A DNA stretch of 64,000 bases, taken from positions 1-64,000 of the forward strand of contig JAKVPA010000011.1 in assembly GCA_022482495.1 (NCBI GenBank). Reading direction: 5' to 3'. The notes under the pieces are model-generated. The model ran no database searches. It was not told the origin of the DNA and worked only from the letters and a program-made list of their open reading frames with translations. The translations under genes were made by a program, and so were the position numbers. The stretch comes from Sphaerochaeta sp. (GTDB taxonomy: Bacteria; Spirochaetota; Spirochaetia; Sphaerochaetales; Sphaerochaetaceae). Positions 26,825 through 35,965 of this stretch are shown one piece after another; within the stretch, counting starts at the first letter, position 1, and each line of letters opens with the position of its first letter.

Positions 26825-27467
26825 TCAAGATGTGACGAACCTCGGTGAAGAGGGAGATGTCGTAACGGTAAAAGACGGTTACGGCCGTAACTATCTGTTG
26901 CCGTACAAGATGGCTGTTCCCTATACGCCGGGTAACATCGCCCAGGTGAAAGCCCGGGCTGCGGCGATCGAGAAGCGCAAGCAGGAGAAGCGCGCGGCAA
27001 GCGCGTCCCTGAAAGAGAAGCTGGATGCCATGACGATCAACATGATCGTCTCCGCCGGTGAGAACGGCAAGCTGTTCGGTTCCATCACGTCCGCGATGGT
27101 CCAGGCTGAGCTGTCCAAGCAGGGTGTGGAGATCGAAAAGAAGAAAATCGATGTCCCGACCCACGCCATCAAGATGACGGGTACCTATGAAGTGCGCGTC
27201 CATCTGTATGAGGACGAGTACTCTCTGGTCAAGCTGGTGGTGGAGAGCGAGGCTGAGGTGAAGGCCAAGGCTGCCGCGGAAGCGGAGAAAGCCAAGGCGG
27301 AAGCCGCTGCCGCAGCCAAAGCAACCAAGGAAGCGGAAGAAGCCGCGAAGGCCGCTGAAGCCGCACCTGCTGCCGAGGCTGCTCCTGCTGAAGAAGCTCC
27401 TGCCGCGGAAGCAGCGCCGGCTGCCGAGGAACCGAAGGCTGAAGAAGCCCAACCGACCGCGGAGTGA
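26808..27467 (+). CDS. rplI: 50S ribosomal protein bL9 with long Ala/Glu tail
   Basis: 219 residues. The N-terminal 23S-binding domain MKIILNQDVTNLGEEGDVVTVK..GYGRNYLLP is canonical, followed by the long central helix and a C-terminal domain (ENGKLFGSITSAMV; GTYEVRVHLYEDEYSLVKLVV) ending near 150. The remaining ~70 residues are an Ala/Glu/Pro low-complexity tail with imperfect repeats of AEAAPAEEAPA type. Normal bL9 is about 150 residues. Start supported by AAGGAG eight bases upstream of ATG 26808, inside the DUF2232 gene. Confidence 0.95.
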   Translation: MKIILNQDVTNLGEEGDVVTVKDGYGRNYLLPYKMAVPYTPGNIAQVKARAAAIEKRKQEKRAASASLKEKLDAMTINMIVSAGENGKLFGSITSAMVQAELSKQGVEIEKKKIDVPTHAIKMTGTYEVRVHLYEDEYSLVKLVVESEAEVKAKAAAEAEKAKAEAAAAAKATKEAEEAAKAAEAAPAAEAAPAEEAPAAEAAPAAEEPKAEEAQPTAE

Positions 27468-27474
27468 GAACGCT

Positions 27475-28842
27475 TTGAGCGCGTTGATGGGACGTGTCCC
27501 TCCCAATGATGTTGAGGCGGAAAAGGCCCTTCTGGGGTTGCTCATCCAGAACAGCAAGCTGATCGATGAGATTCAGACGATGCTGCGTCCGGATGACTTT
27601 TACCAGAAGAGCCATGTTTCCATCTACGCGCAACTGCTTTCCTTCAAGCAGAAGAATCTGAAGGAGACATTGGACTTCCGTTCGTTTGCCGTATTTCTGA
27701 CCAACGAAGGGAAGCTCGATGAATGCGGCGGGTTGTCCTATCTGGTCGAACTGACCAATTCAGAGAAGATCGGATTCGCGACCAACGCCGTCTATTACGC
27801 CCAGACGATCCGAAGCCTTTCCCGGCGAAGGAAGCTGATCGACTTCACCGCGTCGCTGCATGAGCAGGCGTTCGACATCTCCGAGGACATCCAAGGGGTA
27901 ATCGACCATGGGGAGCAGACGCTCTCCGACCTGAACTCAGAAGGTGGCGCAGGTGCTGATTACAAGGACCTCAAGCAGGTCCTTTCCTCCGTCACCAACA
28001 ATCTCAAACCGTTGAAGAAAGGGGAGAGCGAGGGGATTTCCAGCGGGTTTGAACTGTTGGATGACCTGACCGGTGGATTCCGCAGACAGGAATTGACCAT
28101 CATTGGCGCCCGTCCTTCGGTAGGAAAGACGGCATTCGCCCTTTCCATGGCGCTGAACATGGTGATGAAGGACATTCGTGTCGGTTTCTTCTCCTTGGAG
28201 ATGACCGCCACCAGCCTGGGGCAACGGTTGATCTCCCAGTTGTCCAACGTGGATTTCGCGTTGATCCGCAAGCGCTTGGTCAACACCGGAGCCATGATGG
28301 ACGCCATCATGAAGGCGGCCGGGACGTTGTATGAGAAACAGCTGTACATCCAGGATACGCCGAACATGAAGTTGATGGACCTTCGGGCCCAGGCAAGACG
28401 GATGAAGCTGAAGAACGACGTGCAGATCATCTTCATCGACTACATCGGCTTGATCGAGTACGAGGACCAGTCGTTGGAACGGTTCAACCAGGTCTCCCAG
28501 ATTTCCCGGAGCTTGAAACAGCTGGCGCGGGAATTGGACATTCCGATCATCTGCCTGTGCCAGGTGAACCGGCAGGCTGAGGGGATAGAGCCCAAATTGT
28601 CCGATTTGCGGGACAGCGGATCCATCGAACAAGACGCCGACCAGGTGATTCTGCTCCATCGTGACAAGATGAAAGAAAACAGGGAAGACCGGAACGCCGT
28701 CCAGGAAACCAAGTTGATCATGGCGAAGAACCGGAACGGCGAGACAGGAACGTTCACCATGGGATTCCGAGGGAACGTCGTCAAATTCGTCATGCTGGAC
28801 CAAGGACGCAGTTACGCTCCCGGCAACAGCAACAACGCGTAA
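27475..28842 (+). CDS. dnaB: Replicative DNA helicase DnaB
   Basis: 455 residues. N-terminal helical domain (PPNDVEAEKALLGLLIQN, SHVSIYAQLLSFKQK), a linker, and the RecA-like C-terminal motor: GARPSVGKTAFALSMA (Walker A), GFFSLEMTA, IIFIDYIGLI (Walker B), DLRDSGSIEQDADQVILL and KNRNGETGTF. It unwinds DNA at the fork as a hexamer. The start used is TTG at 27475 (GGAG ten bases upstream); an ATG four codons later is the alternative. Ends three bases before the rseP stop on the other strand with no terminator visible. Confidence 0.95.
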   Translation: MSALMGRVPPNDVEAEKALLGLLIQNSKLIDEIQTMLRPDDFYQKSHVSIYAQLLSFKQKNLKETLDFRSFAVFLTNEGKLDECGGLSYLVELTNSEKIGFATNAVYYAQTIRSLSRRRKLIDFTASLHEQAFDISEDIQGVIDHGEQTLSDLNSEGGAGADYKDLKQVLSSVTNNLKPLKKGESEGISSGFELLDDLTGGFRRQELTIIGARPSVGKTAFALSMALNMVMKDIRVGFFSLEMTATSLGQRLISQLSNVDFALIRKRLVNTGAMMDAIMKAAGTLYEKQLYIQDTPNMKLMDLRAQARRMKLKNDVQIIFIDYIGLIEYEDQSLERFNQVSQISRSLKQLARELDIPIICLCQVNRQAEGIEPKLSDLRDSGSIEQDADQVILLHRDKMKENREDRNAVQETKLIMAKNRNGETGTFTMGFRGNVVKFVMLDQGRSYAPGNSNNA

Positions 28843-28845
28843 CAG

Positions 28846-30228
28846 TCATTTGTGGAGCATCGGCTTGAGTTTCACCAAGTACAGGTGCTTGAAGTCCACA
28901 TAACTCATCAGAAGGAAGATCAGAACCACGGAAACCATACCGACCAACTGGAGTACCCAGTAGGTTCGGGGGGAGAGGCGTTTTCGTGTGAGCATCTCGG
29001 CGATGGCGATCACCATCTGGCCGCCATCGAACGCCGGAAGGGGAATCAGATTGCCCACTGCGATGGAAACGCTGACGATCCCGAGGAGATACCACAGGGA
29101 ACGGAATCCGCTTTCCGTATTGCTCTCCAATCCCAGTGTCGCGATATCCCCGATCATAAGCGCCGCCCTGCCGGTTCCCGTCAACTCCTGCCGTACATCG
29201 GTGGTGGAGCCACGGAGCACCGCCCAAAGGGTCGCCGTGGTTTGCCGAAGCAGACGAAGCGCCGTAGAGGTCCCACGCAGCAGGGAGAATGAAGCTCCCG
29301 CTTGGATTCGCGTGCGTTCCTGCAGACTGAACTGGAAGGAACCGGAGCCGTCTTCCTTGCTGGCCGCGGTGAACGAAATAGTTCGTTCCGTCCCCTCTCG
29401 TTGGATGGTCAGGACGGTTTCCCGCCGGTTCCCCAACGCGACAAGGAGATCATAGTTGTTGGCGATCCGCTGTCCGTTGCAGGCGATGATCTTGTCACCA
29501 GCCTTGAGTCCTGCTCGTTCTTCCGGGCTTTCCGACCGGACATGACCGACGATCGGCTCCACCAGATTGGCGATCCCCCAGCGGCCGGTTTCATCACTTT
29601 TCCCTCGAAGCGTCATCGTGACATTCTGGCGCAGAATGGTGAACCGATGGCTTTCCCGCGTCGCTGACGCAAGGAGTTCCTCAAGTTGCTGGTAATCACG
29701 GACGGGGATGTCATCAAAGGCCAGGACGAGGTCTCCACTTCTCAGTCCGCTTGCGTACGCGGGGCTGTCCGCGTTCTGGAACAGGGTGGGGTAGTCGTTT
29801 ACCGTGACGATGGCCGCCGGAGTGCTGAGCACGTTGACGGGGACGCTTGCAAGAACGGCATAGATGATGGCGGCGAGGAACAGGTTGAAGAGGGGTCCTG
29901 CCGCATAGGTGAACAGCCGTTTGTACGGTTCCACGGAAAACAGCGATCCTGCTTCAGAGCGTCCGAACGTCTTGGACTTGGTTTCCAAGGCTCGTTGCAG
30001 GTCATCGCTCCCTTTCATCCTGCAGTACCCGCCGAAGGGGATCAACGAGAGCCGGAATTCTGTCTTCCCCGCCTTGGTGCCCCAGAGTTTCGGACCGAAT
30101 CCGAAACTGAAGATTTCCACGGAAATGCCACAGAGCCGCGCGACGATCAAATGGCCCAGTTCGTGGAAGATCACCACGACACCGATGCCGACATACCCGA
30201 TCAGATACTTCAGGAGAAGCATGCGCAC
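28846..30228 (-). CDS. rseP: RseP-type site-2 membrane protease
   Basis: 460 residues. HELGH at 22-26 inside the first membrane segment is the zinc site; the third ligand motif LIPLPAFDGGQ is near the C-terminus. The middle contains two PDZ-like domains (ASGLRSGDLVLAFDDIPV; RAGLKAGDKIIACNGQRI). It clips transmembrane anti-sigma or signal proteins. The final hydrophobic segment (YWVLQLVGMVSVVLIFLLM) closes the protein. Last gene of the rpsB operon; its start overlaps the dxr end by 19 bases, a normal order in spirochaetes. Confidence 0.93.
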   Translation of the reverse strand: MRMLLLKYLIGYVGIGVVVIFHELGHLIVARLCGISVEIFSFGFGPKLWGTKAGKTEFRLSLIPFGGYCRMKGSDDLQRALETKSKTFGRSEAGSLFSVEPYKRLFTYAAGPLFNLFLAAIIYAVLASVPVNVLSTPAAIVTVNDYPTLFQNADSPAYASGLRSGDLVLAFDDIPVRDYQQLEELLASATRESHRFTILRQNVTMTLRGKSDETGRWGIANLVEPIVGHVRSESPEERAGLKAGDKIIACNGQRIANNYDLLVALGNRRETVLTIQREGTERTISFTAASKEDGSGSFQFSLQERTRIQAGASFSLLRGTSTALRLLRQTTATLWAVLRGSTTDVRQELTGTGRAALMIGDIATLGLESNTESGFRSLWYLLGIVSVSIAVGNLIPLPAFDGGQMVIAIAEMLTRKRLSPRTYWVLQLVGMVSVVLIFLLMSYVDFKHLYLVKLKPMLHK

Positions 30229-31328
30229 GGGAAACCTCCGGCGAAGGAACGATAGCGTTTGTTCAGGGAGACCGCTTCGGAAAGGTCGCGGGGAGCCTGA
30301 GCGTCCGCATGGGCGACGGTCGTCTCCACAATGTCGGTGATATCGGAAAAGGCGATTTTGCCGGAAAGGAACGCCGAGACCGCCACCTCATCGGCGGCAT
30401 TGAACGCAAGGGAAGCCGCCCCTCCTTGTTCCAGCACATGGTAGGTCAGTTCCAGAAGCGGAAACCGCTTGAAATCTGGTGCTTCAAAGGTGAGGGAGAG
30501 GTGGGAGAAATCCAATGGGGAAACCAACGGTGCCGTGGTGCCGGGAAGGAGCGCGCTGATGATGGGCAGGCTCATGTCCGGCATCCCAAGCTGGGCGTAT
30601 ACGGCGCCGCTCTTCATGCGGATCATCGAATGGACGATGGACTGGGGATGAACCACCACTTCAATCTTCTGGGGTGGAAATCCGAACAGCTTGCTCGCTT
30701 CGATTACCTCCATCCCTTTGTTGGCCAGCGTCGCCGAATCAATAGTGATCTTTTTCCCCATCTTCCACGTGGGGTGGTTGAGCGCGTCCTGGACGGTCAC
30801 ATGGTGCATCTGTTCCTCACTCCACGTTCGGAACGGACCACCGCTTGCCGTGATGACCAGCGTATCCACTTCTTCGGGATGCTGTCCGTTGAGCAACTGG
30901 TAGATGGCGCTGTGTTCGCTGTCCACCGGGATGATGGCGCAGTGGTGTTTCTTGGCAAGGTCAAACAGAAAACTCCAGCCGCAGACAACGCTTTCCTTGT
31001 TGGCTAACGCCAGGTCTTTGCCTGCCTCAAGGGCATAGACTGAGGCGGGAAGCCCGTCAAACCCACTGATGCCATTGAGAACGATATCCGCTTTGGTTTC
31101 CTGGAGCATTTGCCTCAAACCGGGAAAACCGGAATACCCTTCCGTCCATTTGCCACCAGTCAGACAACGTTTCGCGTCAGGAAACTCTGGCCCCAGATCC
31201 TGCAGTCTGTCCTTCTGGGTGTGGCAGGAGAGTCCAACGACATGAAGGGGGAGGTGATGGGTTCGGATGGCGTTGAGCGCCGTCGTGCCGATCGAACCGG
31301 TCGCTCCCAGGATGATGACGTCCTTCAT
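30210..31328 (-). CDS. dxr: 1-deoxy-D-xylulose 5-phosphate reductoisomerase
   Basis: 372 residues. NADPH loop ILGATGSIGTTALNAI at the start; NGISGFDGLPAS and ALANKESVV near 85-115; PVDSEHSAIYQ with the metal-binding Asp/Glu; ITASGGPFR and ATLANKGMEVIEA in the active site. It makes MEP, the second step of the non-mevalonate isoprenoid pathway. Its start overlaps the cdsA stop as ATGA and the stop overlaps rseP. Confidence 0.96.
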   Translation of the reverse strand: MKDVIILGATGSIGTTALNAIRTHHLPLHVVGLSCHTQKDRLQDLGPEFPDAKRCLTGGKWTEGYSGFPGLRQMLQETKADIVLNGISGFDGLPASVYALEAGKDLALANKESVVCGWSFLFDLAKKHHCAIIPVDSEHSAIYQLLNGQHPEEVDTLVITASGGPFRTWSEEQMHHVTVQDALNHPTWKMGKKITIDSATLANKGMEVIEASKLFGFPPQKIEVVVHPQSIVHSMIRMKSGAVYAQLGMPDMSLPIISALLPGTTAPLVSPLDFSHLSLTFEAPDFKRFPLLELTYHVLEQGGAASLAFNAADEVAVSAFLSGKIAFSDITDIVETTVAHADAQAPRDLSEAVSLNKRYRSFAGGFPCACFS

Positions 31329-32176
31329 GCCTTGAAGATGACGAACAGCACCCAGAAGACCGGAGCGCTGGCAAGAAGGGAATCGATCGAATCAAGGAAG
31401 CCTCCCCGACCCGGGACGATATTGCTGCTGTCCTTCACTCCTGCGGAACGCTTGAACGCGCTTTCCACCAGATCCCCGACATTGGAGCTGAAGCTGATCA
31501 CCAGCCCGAGGATCAGGCTTTCCCACCAGTTCACCCCAAGGGCAATGTACCGGCAGTACACGACGGAAAGCATCATGGAGACGACGCCTCCACCGACGAA
31601 GCCTGCGATGCTCTTGTTGGGGCTGACCTTCAGCACACCGCGGTTATGTTTCCCGAACGCCATCCCGAAGATGTAGGCGAACGTGTCGTTTCCAAACACC
31701 AGCAGGAAATACAGGAGGAGCAGGAACGTGCTGTAATTGGGGTTGCCCTCCCATTCCAGCTCACTGACTTTGATCAGGAACGTAAAGAAAAAGCTCGGAT
31801 AGAGTAACAGGAGCGCGGAAGACGCCACTCGGTTCATCGAGCCTTTGAACGCATCCTTCTCTCCTTGGATGATCTCCATGGAAAAGGCCAGGAGTGCCAG
31901 AAACAGCAGTACGAAATCGGTGATGGGAAGCGGCTCGAAAAAGGTTTCCGCCCACGCGGCGAAGATCAAAAGGGGAGGAACCCAAAATCCCAGATACGGA
32001 GCCTGACCGGTTGCTTTGGTGACCAGATCACGCATCTCATACGTCCCCAGCAGGGACGCGAAAAACGCCAACAGGGCGAATGCGAGGTGGTTGTATTGGG
32101 GAAGCACGTAGATCAGGACAAAAATGGCGGGGATCGCGATGACCGCGGTCAGGCAACGTTTCAACAAAGAGTTCAT
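31325..32176 (-). CDS. cdsA: Phosphatidate cytidylyltransferase
   Basis: 283 residues with about eight membrane spans (LLKRCLTAVIAIPAIFVLIYVL first). The CDP-alcohol signature is clear at the C-terminus: SSNVGDLVESAFKRSAGVKD followed by SSNIVPGRGGFLDSIDSL. It makes CDP-diacylglycerol from phosphatidate and CTP, the branch point of phospholipid synthesis. Translationally coupled to uppS (ATGA) and dxr (ATGA). Confidence 0.95.
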   Translation of the reverse strand: MNSLLKRCLTAVIAIPAIFVLIYVLPQYNHLAFALLAFFASLLGTYEMRDLVTKATGQAPYLGFWVPPLLIFAAWAETFFEPLPITDFVLLFLALLAFSMEIIQGEKDAFKGSMNRVASSALLLLYPSFFFTFLIKVSELEWEGNPNYSTFLLLLYFLLVFGNDTFAYIFGMAFGKHNRGVLKVSPNKSIAGFVGGGVVSMMLSVVYCRYIALGVNWWESLILGLVISFSSNVGDLVESAFKRSAGVKDSSNIVPGRGGFLDSIDSLLASAPVFWVLFVIFKA

Positions 32177-32871
32177 ACCACCCCTCCGAATTTCCTGACC
32201 CGTTTTGCGTACTCCTCACAGACCTGTCTGATATCCGCCGCATCCCAATCGGGCCAAAGTTTGTCGTATGATGCCAGTTCGGCGTATGCGCTGTCCCACA
32301 ACAGAAAGTTGCTGATCCGCTTCTCCCCAGCACTTCTTACTATCATATCCACCGGAGGGATGGAGGGCAAGTCCAAATGTTGGGTGATTTGTTCCGCGGT
32401 AATGGCGCAGACCCCTTGTGCAAGCACCCGATTGACGGAGCGGACAATTTCGTCCCGTCCGCCGTAATTGATGGCCAACGAGCAGGTTATCCGCGTCAGA
32501 TCCTTGGTGCGTTCCTCGGTATCCCGGATGGAATCCTGCACCGCGGCGGGAAGTCCTTCCACATCCCCTCGAACCAGAATCCGGATGCCCTGCTGGAGAA
32601 AAAACAAAAGCTCCCCATGGAGCTTGGAAGCAAGCAGGCTCATCAGATACCCGACTTCCTGATCACTCCGCTTCCAGTTCTCCGTGGAGAATACGTACAA
32701 GGTGACGTAGGGGATTCCCTGGTCCCTGCAGGCAACCACGACCCGTTTGACCGCCTTCAACCCTTCCAGATGACCAGCGGTCCGGGGAAGATTGCGTGCC
32801 TTCGCCCATCTGCCGTTGCCATCCATGATGATGCCCAGATGGGTAGGGACGGGATTGGTTCCCACCGTCAT
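32173..32871 (-). CDS. uppS: Undecaprenyl diphosphate synthase
   Basis: 232 residues. Catalytic opening LGIIMDGNGRWAKARNLPR with the Mg-binding Asp, then GHLEGLKAVKRVV, YVFSTENWKRSDQEV, NYGGRDEIV, and the C-terminal DMIVRSAGEKRISNFLLWDSAYAEL. Makes the C55 carrier lipid for envelope polymers. Start overlaps the frr stop (ATGA). Confidence 0.95.
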   Translation of the reverse strand: MTVGTNPVPTHLGIIMDGNGRWAKARNLPRTAGHLEGLKAVKRVVVACRDQGIPYVTLYVFSTENWKRSDQEVGYLMSLLASKLHGELLFFLQQGIRILVRGDVEGLPAAVQDSIRDTEERTKDLTRITCSLAINYGGRDEIVRSVNRVLAQGVCAITAEQITQHLDLPSIPPVDMIVRSAGEKRISNFLLWDSAYAELASYDKLWPDWDAADIRQVCEEYAKRVRKFGGVV

Positions 32872-33422
32872 ACCTCCATGATCTCTTTTTCCTTGGAGTC
32901 CGCCACTTCACCGATTTTCAGAATGTACGAATCGGTCATTTTCTGCAGTTTGTTCTCCAGATCCTTCTGCTCATCCTCGCTGATCTCTCCACCCTTGGCA
33001 AGCTTCTTCAGCTCATCCATGCCTTCCCGTCGGATGTTCCGGATGGAAATTCGGGAGTTCTCCGCCATTGCTTTGGCGTTTTTCGCCAACTGCTTGCGGC
33101 GGTCTTCGGTGAGCGGCGGGAATACCAGACGGATCAACTTGCCGTCATTGTTCGGCGGGAGCCCCAGATCACTTGTCTGGATGGCGCGCTCCAAGGCGGG
33201 AAGCACACTCTTGTCCCATGGTTGGATCACGATGGAACGGGCTTCCGGTACGCTGATCGACGCCACCTGGTTGATCGGAGTGGGGACGCCATAGTAATCG
33301 ACCCGGATCTTCTCCAGGACGGACGCGGACGCTCTTCCCGTTCTCAGTCCGTCATAGTCGTTTTTCAGACTCTCCACGCTCTTCTTCATCTTCTCTTCAC
33401 AATTCTGCAATACTTCAGCCAT
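32868..33422 (-). CDS. frr: Ribosome recycling factor
   Basis: 184 residues. Opens with EKMKKSVESLKNDYDGLRTGRASASVLEKI, includes VDYYGVPTPINQVASISVPEA and IQPWDKSVLP, and ends in long helices with AENSRISIRNIRREGMDELKK. It splits terminated ribosomes with EF-G. The start at 33422 is preceded by GGAGAGGATC. A terminator-like hairpin separates it from tsf, so it may be expressed at a lower level than rpsB-tsf. Confidence 0.96.
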   Translation of the reverse strand: MAEVLQNCEEKMKKSVESLKNDYDGLRTGRASASVLEKIRVDYYGVPTPINQVASISVPEARSIVIQPWDKSVLPALERAIQTSDLGLPPNNDGKLIRLVFPPLTEDRRKQLAKNAKAMAENSRISIRNIRREGMDELKKLAKGGEISEDEQKDLENKLQKMTDSYILKIGEVADSKEKEIMEV

Positions 33423-33432
33423 ATGATCCTCT

Positions 33433-33471
33433 CCAAAAAACAAAAGGCCACCCCCTTCTGGAGTGGTCCTT
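33433..33471 (-). terminator. Terminator/attenuator between tsf and frr
   Basis: On the minus strand the stem AAGGACCAC / GTGGCCTT (one bulged A) is followed by TTTTGTTTTTT. It begins ~12 bases after the tsf stop and ends just before the frr ribosome site, so it probably reduces but does not abolish expression of the downstream genes. Confidence 0.7.
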
Positions 33472-33482
33472 TGTTCCAAATC

Positions 33483-34322
33483 TTACTTCAAGCCAGCAAC
33501 AAAATATTTGTAGCTTACCAATGAAATGTTCGCACCAACTTCCTTGGATACGGCGGCGAGTTTCTTCTCGACACTCATCGTCTCGTCCTTTACGAACGGC
33601 TGGTTCATCAAGCAGATCTCACCAAGGTGCTTGTTCAGCTTCCCACGGATGATCCCTTCCTTGACATTCTCCGGCTTGTCCAGATCCTTCACCTGAACGC
33701 GGAAGATCTCCATCTGCTCATCGATATAGCTCTGGGGGACTTCCTTCAGCGTCAGATGACTGGGAGTAAAGGCGGCTACGTGCAGGGCGCAGTCATTGGT
33801 GAATTCCTTCACCGTCGGATTGTCGAACACTTCCGGTTTGTCGGAAGCGAACTCCACGACGACACCCATCTGGCCCGCGCCATGGATGTAGGTGGCGGCG
33901 TAGTGACCGGCTTTCAGCGGGAGAACATACAGCTTCTCCAGCTTCATGTTCTCCTTGATGATGGCGATCAGGCTGTTCACCTTTGCGGACAGCTCGTCGT
34001 TGATCTCCGTATAGCCTTTCTCCAGCACCATGTCGCACAGTTCTTCACCCAACGCGATGAACTTGTCATTGGAAGCGACGAAATCCGTCTCACAGGTGAC
34101 CATCAGCATGACGACGGCCTTGCCGTTGTTCTTGATGAACACGCGGCCGTTGTCCGTGGCGCGGTCCTGCCGTTTGGCGACGGCAGCCAGGCCCATCTCC
34201 TTGAGGATCTTGTCAGCTTCATCGAAATTGCCGTTTGCCTTTACCAAAGCGTTCTTGCAATCCATCATGCCGGCGCCCGTGGCGTCGCGCAGTTGTTTTA
34301 CTTGGGCAGCACTGATCTGCAT
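33483..34322 (-). CDS. tsf: Elongation factor Ts
   Basis: 279 residues. MQISAAQVKQLRDATGAGMMDCKNAL is the canonical opening; the core has VMLMVTCETDFVASNDKF and HVAAFTPSHL. The late KLNKHLGEICLMNQPFVKDETMSV is the C-terminal module. It reloads EF-Tu with GTP. Lies four bases after the rpsB stop. Confidence 0.96.
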   Translation of the reverse strand: MQISAAQVKQLRDATGAGMMDCKNALVKANGNFDEADKILKEMGLAAVAKRQDRATDNGRVFIKNNGKAVVMLMVTCETDFVASNDKFIALGEELCDMVLEKGYTEINDELSAKVNSLIAIIKENMKLEKLYVLPLKAGHYAATYIHGAGQMGVVVEFASDKPEVFDNPTVKEFTNDCALHVAAFTPSHLTLKEVPQSYIDEQMEIFRVQVKDLDKPENVKEGIIRGKLNKHLGEICLMNQPFVKDETMSVEKKLAAVSKEVGANISLVSYKYFVAGLK

Positions 34323-34325
34323 GGC

Positions 34326-35246
34326 TCACTCCTTGTACAGTTTCTCTTCGTCGACCTCGATCCCGTCTTTCTTGGAATCAACGTCATCCTCGGCATCATC
34401 CTTCTTGTCGTCCTTCTCCTCAAACTTGGAGTAGTCGGTCTTCTCATCGCTGGAGAACACGATGCCTTCATTTTCCTTGTCAAGCGCTTCCTGCGGCTCG
34501 CCCGCCGCTTCCGTGCCCTGGGGCTCCGGAACGTCATCCAGGGATTCGACGATCTGGATGCCCGTCTCGTTGTCCGCGTCGATCACTGCGTTGGCGATGA
34601 TTTCCACGAACAGGCTGATCGCCCTGATGGCATCATCATTGCCCGGAATGGGGTAGGTGATGTCGGTGGGGTCGCAGTTGGTGTCGACGACGGCGACCAC
34701 CGGGATGCCAAGCCGTTTGGCTTCAGCGACGGCGATCGCTTCCTTCTTGGTGTCGATGATGAACAGGGCGCCAGGCAGGTCCTTCATGTCTTTGATGCCA
34801 CCGAGGTTCTTCTGCAACTTGTTCTTCTCTTTGGTCAGCAAGGCGACTTCCTTCTTGGTCAGGGAGTCAAAGGTTCCGTCACTCTCCATCTTCTCGATCT
34901 TCTTCAGATTGGCGATGGATTTCTTGATGGTGGCGAAGTTGGTCAACATACCACCCAGCCAGCGGGTGTTGACGTACGGCATTCCGCACCGTTTGGCCTG
35001 CTCCTCGATGGCCTGTTGGGCCTGCTTCTTGGTGCCGACGAACAGCACGGTTTTTCCCGATTTGACAACCTGCCGGATGGCGTCATACGCCACGACAAGG
35101 CACGCGGATGTTTTCTGCAAATCGATGATATGAATCCCGTTTCTCTGACTATAGATGTAACGGGCCATTTTCGGATTCCAGCGCTTTGTCTGGTGACCGA
35201 AATGCACGCCTGACTCGAGCAGGCTCTTCATGGTAACTACGGACAT
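34326..35246 (-). CDS. rpsB: 30S ribosomal protein uS2 with acidic C-terminal tail
   Basis: 306 residues. [72 protein letters not shown] and [14 protein letters not shown] are all in place. After about residue 240 there is a tail of ~60 residues rich in Asp, Glu and Lys ([18 protein letters not shown]). Normal uS2 ends near 240-260. AGGAGG precedes the ATG. First gene of the rpsB-to-rseP operon. Confidence 0.96.
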   Translation of the reverse strand: MSVVTMKSLLESGVHFGHQTKRWNPKMARYIYSQRNGIHIIDLQKTSACLVVAYDAIRQVVKSGKTVLFVGTKKQAQQAIEEQAKRCGMPYVNTRWLGGMLTNFATIKKSIANLKKIEKMESDGTFDSLTKKEVALLTKEKNKLQKNLGGIKDMKDLPGALFIIDTKKEAIAVAEAKRLGIPVVAVVDTNCDPTDITYPIPGNDDAIRAISLFVEIIANAVIDADNETGIQIVESLDDVPEPQGTEAAGEPQEALDKENEGIVFSSDEKTDYSKFEEKDDKKDDAEDDVDSKKDGIEVDEEKLYKE

Positions 35247-35347
35247 TGTTCCTCCTGTCTGACGGACACCCTGCGGTGTTGCGTCACCCTACTGCTGTTA
35301 CTCGCCCCCGCAGGGGTGGAAATTCTGTGTCATCCACGGACACAGTA
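35247..35347 (-). promoter_or_regulatory. rpsB 5' leader with three stem-loops, possible uS2 autoregulatory site
   Basis: The ~100-nt leader folds locally into three hairpins in transcript order: CTGTGT/ACACAG (35345-35325); CCCC/GGGG around 35317-35304; and TGACG-CA-ACACC / GGTGT-C-CGTCA (35286-35260), which ends three bases before AGGAGG. The last one would position the ribosome site at the base of a strong stem. uS2 leaders are autoregulatory in several bacteria; whether this is one of the known structures cannot be decided by eye. Confidence 0.45.
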
Positions 35348-35353
35348 CAAAGC

Positions 35354-35382
35354 AGTATGCCAGAAACCCATGAAAGAAGCAA
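35354..35382 (-). promoter_or_regulatory. rpsB operon promoter
   Basis: On the minus strand -35 TTGCTT (35382-35377), 17-bp spacer, -10 CATACT (35359-35354), start near 35347. It lies in the 146-bp gap between the end of maf and rpsB. Confidence 0.6.
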
Positions 35383-35392
35383 GAGGTGACGC

Positions 35393-35965
35393 TTACAGGA
35401 ACGCCGCGCGAAGCGCCAGGAGCGGAAGTCCTACCACCGTGTTGACATCTCCTTCAACGGAGGCGATCAACGCGTCTCCTTTTCCCTGGATCCGATAGGA
35501 ACCCGCGGCTCCCCGCCATTCCCCGGTATCCAGATAGCCCTCGATCGTTTCCTTGTCCAGCGTACGGAACGTAACGAACGCCGCATCCGCTCCTGAGAAG
35601 GTGTGTCCATCTTCGTACAACGCCCAACCGCTTTCCACCATCTGCCGCTTTGCCGAGAACCGGAACAGCTGTTGGTATGCCTCGTCCCGATCCTTCGCCT
35701 TTCCGATGAACGCGCCGTCCAGCGAGACCAACGTATCGCAGGCAAGGACGGGAAGAGGGGGATTGGGGTGGACGGAGAGGAACGTGGAGAGTTTTTTCAA
35801 CGCAAGGAGCCGGACCCGTTCCTTTGGTTCGGTGATGGTGGTGGATTCATCCGCTCCGGTGGGCATGACGGTCACGTCAATCCCTTCCTTGCAGAGGATT
35901 TCCCTCCGGGCTGGGGATTGGGAGGCGAGGATCAGGCGGGGAAAGCGGGTGGCGAGGGTTTTCAT
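35393..35965 (-). CDS. maf: Maf-like nucleoside triphosphate pyrophosphatase
   Basis: 190 residues. LILASQSPARREILCKEG is the Maf signature (substrate Ser and Arg-Arg), PTGADEST the second acidic patch, and LACDTLVSLDG and GKAKDRDEA the active-site strands with the catalytic Asp. It cleaves non-canonical or canonical NTPs to NMPs. The start overlaps the ABC-F stop as ATGA. The conserved end GVVGLPL is present as TVVGLPLLALR. Confidence 0.92.
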   Translation of the reverse strand: MKTLATRFPRLILASQSPARREILCKEGIDVTVMPTGADESTTITEPKERVRLLALKKLSTFLSVHPNPPLPVLACDTLVSLDGAFIGKAKDRDEAYQQLFRFSAKRQMVESGWALYEDGHTFSGADAAFVTFRTLDKETIEGYLDTGEWRGAAGSYRIQGKGDALIASVEGDVNTVVGLPLLALRAAFL

